Shown here: piece by piece, positions 1 through 7,243 of the stretch | Layout: every line of letters begins with the position of its first letter | Position numbering within the stretch: the stretch's first letter is position 1 | NCBI GenBank assembly: GCA_017474285.1 | Contig: JAFVHT010000030.1 | Span: 1-40,794, forward strand | DNA length: 40,794 nt | Origin: Acetobacter sp. | Lineage (GTDB): Bacteria > Pseudomonadota > Alphaproteobacteria > Acetobacterales > Acetobacteraceae | Direction of reading: 5' to 3' | Translations under genes and position numbers: made by a program | The notes under the pieces: model-generated | The model's input: the letters and a program-made list of their open reading frames with translations, nothing else | What the model was told of the DNA's origin: nothing | Database searches by the model: none

Positions 1-160
1 CGATTTGTTGTTTAAGCGTATCCATGCTGTCAGCCCGTGCAGGAACACTGACTGATTCTGCAATACCACCCGAAAGAAGGATGGTGCCAGCACAAAGGCT
101 TTTCTTAAGAGATGGGAACCAAGATTTTGACGCTATTCCAAAAGTCTGAAGGAAATGCAT
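1..160 (-). CDS. N-terminal part of an exported protein (cut by window edge)
   Basis: On the minus strand an ATG at 160 opens a frame that runs off the left edge after 53 codons without a stop. The peptide begins MHFLQTFGIASKSW, has a basic stretch (SLKKS), a short hydrophobic core (LCAGTILLSGGIA) and a signal-peptidase I type end (VPARA) followed by DSMDTLKQQI. So it is very probably secreted or an outer-membrane protein. A mature N-terminus starting with a heptad-like MDTLKQQI resembles the N-terminal coiled coil of some alphaproteobacterial porins, but that is only a guess. An AGGG sits about ten bases upstream of the ATG. The rest of the gene lies outside the window, so no function is assigned. 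Confidence 0.6.
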   Translation of the reverse strand, partial: MHFLQTFGIASKSWFPSLKKSLCAGTILLSGGIAESVSVPARADSMDTLKQQI

Positions 161-563
161 ATTTTTGATACCCTATACAATTTTGTGTTGAGAAGTCGTG
201 CACCTTAAAAAGATTGTGTTTTTTTTGAAGATGTACACAAACAACAACACGTCATAAGAGTCATCCTTCAGACAATAAATATAAGCTAAACAATATATTT
301 CATGTAGTAGACATGGAGTATAGATGTTAAGCAATATTTAACTTAAATTTTTTTTATTTGAAAAGACATAGGTTTCTCCCTGAGATGTCTGTTTTTCTTT
401 ACAACAAGGAGGCTTTTACCATAAGAGAGCACGGACAAAAACATATTTTTTAACGGATAGAAATATTTATGTTTTTTCAATGCCTAAACGTCGTTTTTCT
501 TATAGCGTATTTTATTCTCAAAAACTTTTCCTTAAAATATAACAGACACATTGAGAGGGCATA
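161..563. other. Divergent AT-rich intergenic region upstream of dapF
   Basis: About 400 bases lie between the start of the leftward exported-protein gene and dapF. The region is very AT-rich, with T-runs near 230 and 345, and must hold the promoters for both directions. I see no convincing consensus promoter, hairpin terminator, tRNA or conserved ORF. A 20-codon frame at 480-542 has no ribosome binding site and is not called. Confidence 0.4.
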
Positions 564-1415
564 ATGCGAACACCTTTTTTTAAAATGCACGGATTGGGCA
601 ATGATTTTATTATTTTCGATGAACGTAACGGCTCTTTACCCTTAAGCCCTACCCGTATTGCAGCGCTTGCCCATCGTAAACGGGGTATTGGGTGTGATCA
701 ATTGATTATTTTGAGTAAACCCGAAAACGCACAAGCCGATGTTTTTGTGCGGTTTTTTAACGCCGACGGATCAGAAGCCTATGCGTGTGGTAATGGATCA
801 CGCTGTGTTGCAGCATTTGTTTCGTCATTTGTTTCATCTCATGGCGAAACTTTGGAAGGAGGGGGTAAAAAAACAATACAGCCAGTTTTACAAACACGGG
901 CGGGATTGTTACCGACTTCTATTAGGGCTGATGGTCTTGTGACAGTTGATATGGGGATACCCAAAACAGCTTGGTACGAAATTCCCCTTGCTAAGGAAAC
1001 AGACACGCAATGTCTCCCTATTATGGGTGACCCTGCTGCTGTTTCTATGGGGAACCCGCATGTAACGTTTTTTGTTCATGATTTTAGCCTTCTTGCGGAG
1101 GGGGAAAGGTTGGAACATCATCCTCTTTTTCCCCAACGGGCAAATATTGGTTTTGCGCTGGTTGAATCTCCGAATCAAATACGACTTAAAGTGCATGAAC
1201 GCAGTGTTGGATTAACAGAAGCCTGCGGATCGGCTGCTTGTGCCACTGTGGTGAATGCTGTACGACGTGGCTTAACAGAGCGTGTTTGTGATGTTGTTCT
1301 TGATGGCGGAACGCTACACATTCGATGGGAAGAGGCAACGCAGCACGTCTTTATGACGGGACCTGTGGCAACGCCTTTTGAAGGAACAGTAGATCTGAAT
1401 GCGTTTCCCTCATGA
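564..1415 (+). CDS. dapF: Diaminopimelate epimerase
   Basis: DapF interconverts LL- and meso-diaminopimelate in the cytoplasm, the step that supplies meso-DAP for peptidoglycan and lysine. The 283-residue length is typical. The N-terminal signature FKMHGLGNDF is at residues 6-15. The two catalytic cysteines are both present: C75 in ACGNGSRC and C221 in GLTEACGSAAC. A GAGAGG ribosome binding site lies just before the ATG. The stop codon overlaps the ATG of the next gene (ATGA), so dapF and the methylthiotransferase gene are probably translationally coupled. The gene leads a dapF-mtaB-ftsY run. Confidence 0.97.
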   Translation: MRTPFFKMHGLGNDFIIFDERNGSLPLSPTRIAALAHRKRGIGCDQLIILSKPENAQADVFVRFFNADGSEAYACGNGSRCVAAFVSSFVSSHGETLEGGGKKTIQPVLQTRAGLLPTSIRADGLVTVDMGIPKTAWYEIPLAKETDTQCLPIMGDPAAVSMGNPHVTFFVHDFSLLAEGERLEHHPLFPQRANIGFALVESPNQIRLKVHERSVGLTEACGSAACATVVNAVRRGLTERVCDVVLDGGTLHIRWEEATQHVFMTGPVATPFEGTVDLNAFPS

Positions 1416-2752
1416 CAGAACAACCCACAATAACAAAGACAACTGAAAGAATAGACTTAGAGGAACAACCTGATTTCTCGTCGGGTGAAGAACTTTCTCA
1501 GGATTTGGAAATACTTACTTTTGGCTGCCGTTTGAATACGTGGGAAAGTGAGGTGATTCGTAGCCATGCGCACACGCAAAAACTCCATCAGAGTCAGACA
1601 GTGATTGTGAATACTTGTGCTGTTACGCGGGAAGCGGAAAGGCAAGCACGGCAAGCTATTCGTCGTGTACATCGTACAAAACCCCATGCGCGTATTATTG
1701 TGACGGGGTGTGCAGCACAAATTGATCCAAAACGTTGGTCGGATCTTCCGGGGGTAACGCATGTTTTAGGGAATAAAGAAAAACTTGAGGTGGAAAGTTG
1801 GGCAGATACGACGCTGACAAGTCCTGTAATGGTTTCAGATATTATGAATGCGCAAGAAACCGCAGCCCCTCTTGTTACAGAATTTGCAGGACGAACGCGG
1901 GCTTTTGCGCAAATACAACAAGGGTGTGACCATCGCTGTACCTTTTGCGTTATTCCCTTTGGGCGAGGACCTTCGCGCTCTGTGTCTGTAGGCGCTGTTG
2001 TCGAACAAATGCGTGCCTTTATACAATCAGGGTATCGTGAAATTGTACTAACAGGCGTTGATCTTACGTCTTGGGGGGCAGATTTGCCAGGGAAGCCATC
2101 ACTTGGGCAACTTTGTCGGCGTATTTTGCGGCTTGTGCCTGAACTCGAACGGCTTCGCTTATCCTCAGTGGATCCTGTAGAAATTGATGAAGAGATTTGG
2201 CATTTGTTGGAAACAGAACCACGTTTTATGCCTTATTTACATCTTTCGTTACAATCTGGGTCTGATTTGATTCTTAAACGTATGAAACGCCGCCATCTTG
2301 TAGCCGATGCTGTGCGTGTCATTATGCGGGCGCGTCGTATTCGTCCTGATATTGGGCTTGGTGCCGATATTATTGCTGGTTTTCCAACAGAAGATGAAAC
2401 GCTTTTTGGACAAACACAGGTTTTTTTAAGGAAAATGGCGATTCCTTATTTGCACGTTTTTCCATATAGTGAACGTCCCGAAACACCTGCGGCACGCATG
2501 CCTGCTCTTCCTTTTTCAGAACGTAAAGCGCGCGCGGCTTTGCTTCGTGCTATAGGGCAAGAATCGGCAACACGTTATTATACAAGCCTCCTGAACCAAC
2601 CTTTACGGGTTTTGATGGAAACGACGACGCAAGGACATAGTGAGCAATTTGCTCCCGTTCGTCTCAATAAGGGGGAGGCGTGTGTTGGGGATATTGTTTT
2701 GTTAAAACCTATCGCTGTAGAAACAGGTTATATAAGAGCAGAAAGGATTTGA
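1412..2752 (+). CDS. mtaB: MtaB-type tRNA (t6A37) methylthiotransferase
   Basis: A radical-SAM methylthiotransferase of 446 residues, predicted to turn t6A37 of ANN-decoding tRNAs into ms2t6A. The N-terminal UPF0004 domain carries the three cluster cysteines at 39 (TFGCRLN), 69 (VNTCAVT) and 100 (VTGCAAQ). The radical-SAM motif CDHRCTFC (C172, C176, C179) follows. The TFGCRLN signature favours MtaB over MiaB, where the equivalent is usually GCQMN. A TRAM-like C-terminal tail (residues 390-446) follows the SAM domain. The start overlaps dapF by 4 bases, and ftsY starts 3 bases after its stop, which fits one transcript. Confidence 0.9.
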   Translation: MTEQPTITKTTERIDLEEQPDFSSGEELSQDLEILTFGCRLNTWESEVIRSHAHTQKLHQSQTVIVNTCAVTREAERQARQAIRRVHRTKPHARIIVTGCAAQIDPKRWSDLPGVTHVLGNKEKLEVESWADTTLTSPVMVSDIMNAQETAAPLVTEFAGRTRAFAQIQQGCDHRCTFCVIPFGRGPSRSVSVGAVVEQMRAFIQSGYREIVLTGVDLTSWGADLPGKPSLGQLCRRILRLVPELERLRLSSVDPVEIDEEIWHLLETEPRFMPYLHLSLQSGSDLILKRMKRRHLVADAVRVIMRARRIRPDIGLGADIIAGFPTEDETLFGQTQVFLRKMAIPYLHVFPYSERPETPAARMPALPFSERKARAALLRAIGQESATRYYTSLLNQPLRVLMETTTQGHSEQFAPVRLNKGEACVGDIVLLKPIAVETGYIRAERI

Positions 2753-2755
2753 ACC

Positions 2756-3694
2756 ATGGCACTTGGCTTTTTTTCGCGTCTTAAACAAGGGCTTTCGCGT
2801 TCAACACAAAAACTGACAAGCGGATTAAGCGGCATGTTTACCCGCCGCAAACTTGATGAGGCGGCTTTAGAAGAGTTAGAGGAACTCCTTATTACAGCGG
2901 ATTTAGGACCTTCTGTTGCGGAACGTGTGATTGAGTCGTTTCGCGCTAATCGTTTTGGATCTGAAGTGACCGATGAAGAAATTCGCCTCGCTTTGGCTGA
3001 TGAGATTGCGAAAATTCTTGAGCCTGTTGCCCAACCTTTTACCCCAGACACTACGCATAAACCGCATGTTGTGCTTGTGGTGGGGGTGAATGGAGTTGGT
3101 AAAACAACCACGATTGGCAAAATGGCGCGTTTTTTTACAGAGCAAAGGCGTAAAGTTTTATTAGTGGCAGGCGATACCTTTCGTGCCGCTGCTGTTGAGC
3201 AATTACAAATTTGGGGGAAACGCACAGGCTGTCCCGTTATAGCGGGTCCTGCGGGGGCTGATGCGGCGGGGCTTGCTTTTGAAGCGCTTAAACAGGCACA
3301 AGCCGAAGGGGCAGATCTCCTTTTTATGGATACAGCGGGGCGATTACACAATAAAAGTGCTCTTATGGAGGAACTTGCTAAAATTATTCGTGTGATGCGT
3401 AAATGTGATGAAACAGCACCGCATTCTGTTTTGCTTGTGTTGGATGCCACTACAGGACAAAATGCAATAGAGCAAGTGCGTGTGTTTCTTGAACTGGTTC
3501 ATGTTACAGGGCTTGTGGTCACGAAATTAGACGGATCTGCGCGCGGGGGTATTGTGGTGGCTTTGGCCGATACTTTTGGCTTGCCTGTACATGCTGTTGG
3601 TGTAGGGGAACAAGCTGAGGATTTAAGACCTTTTACCGCTCAAGATTATGCCCGCGGGCTTGTTGGTTATTCTGGAGAGACGGAACGTGAATAA
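2756..3694 (+). CDS. ftsY: Signal recognition particle receptor FtsY
   Basis: FtsY docks SRP-ribosome complexes at the inner membrane for co-translational insertion. The 312-residue protein has the helical N domain (about 15-95) and an SRP-type GTPase G domain. Visible motifs are the P-loop GVNGVGKTTT (110-119), GDTFRAAA (139-146), DTAGR (192-196) and TKLDGSARGG (256-265). The long acidic A domain of enterobacterial FtsY is absent, as is common in alphaproteobacteria; a short basic N-terminus (FSRLKQGLSRS) may touch membrane. The AGAAAGGA ribosome binding site overlaps the end of mtaB. About 130 bases separate it from the ATP synthase genes. Confidence 0.97.
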   Translation: MALGFFSRLKQGLSRSTQKLTSGLSGMFTRRKLDEAALEELEELLITADLGPSVAERVIESFRANRFGSEVTDEEIRLALADEIAKILEPVAQPFTPDTTHKPHVVLVVGVNGVGKTTTIGKMARFFTEQRRKVLLVAGDTFRAAAVEQLQIWGKRTGCPVIAGPAGADAAGLAFEALKQAQAEGADLLFMDTAGRLHNKSALMEELAKIIRVMRKCDETAPHSVLLVLDATTGQNAIEQVRVFLELVHVTGLVVTKLDGSARGGIVVALADTFGLPVHAVGVGEQAEDLRPFTAQDYARGLVGYSGETERE

Positions 3695-3823
3695 TAAATC
3701 TGTTAGGTTTTTCCTTAAGTGATCTCTTGAATAGAAAAGAAAGACTTTTACTTTACTTTTTTGATGAACTATGACAGCATCTTTAACAAAAAATGGCATG
3801 ACACCCTTAAAAGGGTATAGAAT

Positions 3824-4144
3824 ATGAGCAAAAATTGTGACGAATCCTTTACGGAACGGCTAAAGGCAGCCGAGCGTCGTCATGGTCTTTCTGCCCAAGA
3901 GCATCAAGAGCAAGAGCCTTGTGTACCGCAGGATACGCAAAAGGCGAATCAGTCTCTGATGCGTGTGGCGTTACAAGTGGGAACGGAAATGTTTTCTGCT
4001 CTGCTTGTAGGCGTTGCTATTGGGTGGGAGTTAGACCATTGGCTGGGGACGAAAGCAGTTTTTTTAATTATTTTTGCCATTCTTGGAGGGTGTGCGGGGG
4101 TATTAAGTGTTTGGCGTCTTGTCAGATCAATGGAGACGTCGTAA
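3824..4144 (+). CDS. atpI: ATP synthase assembly protein AtpI/AtpZ family
   Basis: A 106-residue protein heading the Fo gene cluster. The first 50 residues are charged and hydrophilic. Two hydrophobic helices follow (about 56-74 and 79-99), with the family pattern GVAIGWELDHWLGT between and around them. AtpI/AtpZ proteins help assemble the c-ring and may affect Mg2+ handling. The gene lies 73 bases before atpB in the usual alphaproteobacterial order. The 129-base gap from ftsY probably holds the cluster promoter. A small hairpin (ACCCTT/AAGGGT type) lies just upstream of the start. Confidence 0.88.
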   Translation: MSKNCDESFTERLKAAERRHGLSAQEHQEQEPCVPQDTQKANQSLMRVALQVGTEMFSALLVGVAIGWELDHWLGTKAVFLIIFAILGGCAGVLSVWRLVRSMETS

Positions 4145-4217
4145 ATAATAGAGTCCGATATAGAGTCGGATAGTTTTTTGTTGTTATTTTTGGGTTGTTA
4201 TTTAAGGAGAGATAAGC

Positions 4218-4967
4218 GTGAAGGCTGATCCTAGCATTAACGGTCTCGAACAATTCGAGCTTCACCCTTTATTGGGAAGTGTGGGGAAAGCATTATGCTT
4301 TAGCCAAGCACCTCTTTACATGATCATATCTGCTGGTGTTGTTTTGGCGTTTTTGTATTATGGTATAAAACCTGCGGCTATTGTGCCTGGGCGTTTTCAA
4401 GCTTCGGTTGAAATAAGTTATGAATTTATTCACGATATGGCGGTAGATGCTATCGGACCTGAAGGAACAGCCTATTTTCCGTTTATTTTTGCGCTCTTTT
4501 TCTTTATCCTTGCTGGGAATTATATCGGACTTTTGCCGTATCAATATACGTTTACAAGCCATATTGCCATTACTTTTGCCTTAGCTGTGGCAACGTTTAC
4601 ACTGGCGGTTATTGTTTCAATAAAAAATCAAGGCTGGCGCTTTTTTGCCCATTTTATGCCTGAAGGCGTCAGTTTGTTCTTAGCGCCTCTTTTGGTGCCT
4701 ATTGAAATCCTGACTTTTCTTTCTCGTCCTGTGAGTTTGGCTATCCGTCTTTTTGCCAATATGGTGGCAGGGCATGTGATGTTTGATATTTTTGGTGCGT
4801 TTACGGTTTTGCTTGCAGGTTTCGGTGTTGTAGGTGATGTGTGCGCAGTTGGTCCTGTTGTGCTCAATGTAGCGCTTATGGCACTTGAGTTGCTTGTCGG
4901 TGTGTTGCAAGCCTATGTGTTTGCTATTCTGGCTTGCATTTATTTGCGGGAGGCTGTTGCACGTTAA
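4218..4967 (+). CDS. atpB: ATP synthase Fo subunit a
   Basis: Subunit a forms the half channels through which protons reach the c-ring. The protein has 249 residues and several strongly hydrophobic helices. The essential arginine is R177 in the conserved LAIRLFANMVAGH segment, equivalent to E. coli R210. The start is GTG, preceded by AAGGAGAG about 8 bases upstream, a strong ribosome binding site that supports this start. It is followed by atpE after 53 bases. Confidence 0.96.
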   Translation: MKADPSINGLEQFELHPLLGSVGKALCFSQAPLYMIISAGVVLAFLYYGIKPAAIVPGRFQASVEISYEFIHDMAVDAIGPEGTAYFPFIFALFFFILAGNYIGLLPYQYTFTSHIAITFALAVATFTLAVIVSIKNQGWRFFAHFMPEGVSLFLAPLLVPIEILTFLSRPVSLAIRLFANMVAGHVMFDIFGAFTVLLAGFGVVGDVCAVGPVVLNVALMALELLVGVLQAYVFAILACIYLREAVAR

Positions 4968-5020
4968 GTGCAGGTAGGCCCGTTTTTTCTTAACTTTCTT
5001 CAAATAAGGAATTTATCATT

Positions 5021-5245
5021 ATGGATATTGGTGCAGCTCGTGAAATTGGTGCAGGTATTTCGATGATTGCTCTTACTGGTGTTGGTATTGGGCTTGGGAA
5101 CATCTTTTCAACACTCGTTAGTAGCATTGCGCGTAATCCCGCTGCTCGCCCGCATGTTTTTGGGCTTGGTATGCTTGGATTTGCGCTCACAGAAGCTGTT
5201 GCTCTTTACGCTTTGTTGATCGCTTTCCTTATTCTCTTTGTTTGA
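5021..5245 (+). CDS. atpE: ATP synthase Fo subunit c
   Basis: A 74-residue helical hairpin, the usual size for the proteolipid ring subunit. Helix 1 (about 8-33) is rich in glycine (TGVGIGLGNIF). The polar loop is SSIARNPAARP (34-44). Helix 2 carries the proton-binding glutamate E58 in LTEAVALYALL. There is no ion-binding Gln/Ser set that would clearly indicate Na+ use, so proton coupling is the simplest reading. An AAGGAA ribosome binding site precedes the ATG. Confidence 0.96.
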   Translation: MDIGAAREIGAGISMIALTGVGIGLGNIFSTLVSSIARNPAARPHVFGLGMLGFALTEAVALYALLIAFLILFV

Positions 5246-5272
5246 GATTGGTTTCTTAAGAGGAGAGGTCTT

Positions 5273-5872
5273 GTGGCTGTGAAAACAAAAATATATCGGA
5301 CCAAAATTTCTTTTGTGGTCTATGGTATTTTTATGCTGGTTGCCTTAACGCCTAGCGCACATGCCACGGGAATGCCCCAGCTTGATTTTCAAAACCCTTT
5401 GGTAAGTGGTCAAGTTGTATGGGGGGGGGTTATTTTCTTAGCATTTTACTTGGCTCTTAGCCGTTCTATGTTGCCGCGCGTTGGTCGTGTCTTGGAAGAT
5501 CGGAGTAAACGTATTATGAACGATCTTGATATGGCACGTAAAGCAAAGCGCGATACCGATAAAGCGGTTGCTGAATTACAACAAGCGCGTAAAGATGCTC
5601 TTCTTGAAGCAAAAGCATACCTCCAATCTGCTCTAGAGGAAGAACGTCTTGCTACTGAAAAACGTATGCATGATGTTCATGAACGCTTAATAGCCGAGAT
5701 CGCTGAAGCAGAGAGAAATCTCTTTGCTGAAAAAAAACGTGCTCTTGAAAGTGTAAGAGATATTGCCTCTGAAACAACGCAAGACCTGGTAAAACATTTA
5801 ATAGGTGTTATACCTGATGAACATTGTGTCAAAGAACAGGTTGAAGCAGCCTGTTCTCATCGAATGGTTTGA
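5273..5872 (+). CDS. atpF': ATP synthase Fo subunit b' (peripheral stalk)
   Basis: Phototroph- and alphaproteobacteria-type b' subunit, pairing with b (next gene) in the peripheral stalk. It has 199 residues. After a hydrophobic N-terminal segment ending in an AXA-like site (PSAHAT, about 27-32) there is the membrane helix (about 47-64, VVWGGVIFLAFYLALS). A long charged coiled coil (about 75-180) fills the rest. The N-terminal segment looks like a cleavable signal peptide, which not all b' proteins have. The GTG start has a strong AAGAGGAGAGG ribosome binding site. The codons at 5419-5430 contain a run of nine G (5421-5429), so a one-base slip would destroy the gene. Confidence 0.92.
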   Translation: MAVKTKIYRTKISFVVYGIFMLVALTPSAHATGMPQLDFQNPLVSGQVVWGGVIFLAFYLALSRSMLPRVGRVLEDRSKRIMNDLDMARKAKRDTDKAVAELQQARKDALLEAKAYLQSALEEERLATEKRMHDVHERLIAEIAEAERNLFAEKKRALESVRDIASETTQDLVKHLIGVIPDEHCVKEQVEAACSHRMV

Positions 5873-5914
5873 CAGGTTTTAATTTTGATTTGTTGGGGCT
5901 TTGGAGAGTAAAAC

Positions 5915-6418
5915 ATGTCTGAGATGTTTCATGATCCTCGTTTTTGGGTCGCAGTCTCGTTTATTTTATTTCTTGTTCTCTTTGGCAAAAAGATTTGGCT
6001 GCCTATGGCTAGAGCCTTGGATAGTCGTGCAGAGTTGGTGCGGCGTGAGCTTGACGAAGCTGCGGCTCTTCGTCGCCAAGCAGAGCAAATGCTTGAGGAT
6101 GCGATACAAGAACGTGAACAAGCCATTGTTGAGGCCCGTTCTCTTGTTGAACGTTCTCGCCAACAATCTGCAGAGATGACAGCCCATGCCCGTGAACAAG
6201 CGGAAGCCGCTATTCGTCGTCATGAACAAGCAGCGCGTGAGCGTATTGCTACAGCGGAACGTGCTGCCGTGAAAGAAGTGCGTCAAATTATTCTTGATAT
6301 AACCCTTGAAGCAACACAGAGTGTGATTCCAAAAGTGCTTGATGAACAAGTGACAACAGCCCTTATTGATCAGGCTATTGAGAAACTTCCTGAAGCACTA
6401 ACACGTCAGGTTGCATAA
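5915..6418 (+). CDS. atpF: ATP synthase Fo subunit b
   Basis: Peripheral-stalk subunit b of 167 residues. It has one N-terminal membrane helix (about 8-26, FWVAVSFILFLVLFGKKIW) followed by an alanine-, glutamate- and arginine-rich coiled coil. The F1-contacting C-terminal region follows. It is the last gene of the Fo cluster; the F1 genes are not in this window, as expected in alphaproteobacteria, where the two parts are usually apart. A GGAGAGTAAA ribosome binding site precedes the ATG. The next gene, a glycosyltransferase, starts 70 bases later on the same strand and may be read through. Confidence 0.95.
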   Translation: MSEMFHDPRFWVAVSFILFLVLFGKKIWLPMARALDSRAELVRRELDEAAALRRQAEQMLEDAIQEREQAIVEARSLVERSRQQSAEMTAHAREQAEAAIRRHEQAARERIATAERAAVKEVRQIILDITLEATQSVIPKVLDEQVTTALIDQAIEKLPEALTRQVA

Positions 6419-6487
6419 CACGCACTTTAGGTTATTTTTCTGTAGGAATTGTGCCAAGAAAAGCATTAGAAAAAAGCACCCAGACAA

Positions 6488-7243
6488 GTGTTAGAAGAAA
6501 GAACGGATCTTTCAGAAATAGTGCCTATTGTGAGTATTGTTATTACTGTACTCAATGAACAAGGGAACATCCCTCAGGTCTGTTCTGAACTGATTGAGGC
6601 TTTGCAAAAACTTCCTCCAACTGAAGTTATTTTTGTTGATGATGGGAGTACAGACGACACCATTGAAGTCTTATGCTACTATCGACACAATGGACTCCCT
6701 CATTTACGTATTTTATCTCATGATAGACGATGTGGAAAATCGACAGCGTTACGAACAGGGATTATGGCTGCCAAAGGAGAGTGGATTGCAACTCTTGATG
6801 GCGATGCTCAAGATGACCCACGTGATTTACCGGATCTTGTTACATTAGCGCGCACTCATGTTGGGACGCCACCTTTGGTTGTGGGGATACGTCAAAAACG
6901 GTGTGATCGTCTTTCAAAGCGTATCGCAACGTATTTGGCTAACAGTATACGTCAATATCTTTTACAAGATCATTGTCCTGATACAGGTGGTCCTATTAAA
7001 GTTTTCCGTCGTGATGATTTTTTACGTATTCCTCAATTTGAGGGGGTACATCGGTATTTTCCTGCGTTATTCGCTACTTATGGTGTGCCTCTTCTTTGCC
7101 GCCCTGTAAGTCATCGTTCAAGACGCTACGGGGTTTCTAAATACACGAATTTTCATCGTGCTTTGGTTGGTGTACGTGATTTATTGGGTGTTTTGTGGTT
7201 GCGTAAGCGTACACGTTACCCTCGTTCTGTTCGTGAATGTTAA
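6488..7243 (+). CDS. Family 2 glycosyltransferase, polyprenyl-phosphate sugar synthase type
   Basis: A GT-A fold enzyme of 251 residues, close to the DPM1/ArnC group that moves a sugar from a nucleotide donor to a polyprenyl phosphate. The N-terminus reads VSIVITVLNEQGNIP, followed by the nucleotide-binding VDDGSTDDT. The metal/donor motif is in LDGDAQDDP, and acceptor-side residues appear in SRRYGVSKYT. There are no C-terminal membrane helices, unlike GtrB or ArnC. The only plausible start is a GTG at 6488, because an in-frame stop lies seven codons upstream; its ribosome binding site is weak. It overlaps the following GT39 gene by 7 bases. The pair probably makes and uses a lipid-linked sugar at the envelope. 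Confidence 0.87.
   Translation: MLEERTDLSEIVPIVSIVITVLNEQGNIPQVCSELIEALQKLPPTEVIFVDDGSTDDTIEVLCYYRHNGLPHLRILSHDRRCGKSTALRTGIMAAKGEWIATLDGDAQDDPRDLPDLVTLARTHVGTPPLVVGIRQKRCDRLSKRIATYLANSIRQYLLQDHCPDTGGPIKVFRRDDFLRIPQFEGVHRYFPALFATYGVPLLCRPVSHRSRRYGVSKYTNFHRALVGVRDLLGVLWLRKRTRYPRSVREC

Noticed and set aside
480..542. 20-codon open frame upstream of dapF (MPKRRFSYSV)
   Set aside because: No ribosome binding site and no sign of attenuation; likely chance.
4628..5003. Long minus-strand open frames opposite the atpB gene
   Set aside because: They are antisense shadows of a clearly conserved gene; amino-acid composition is unnatural.
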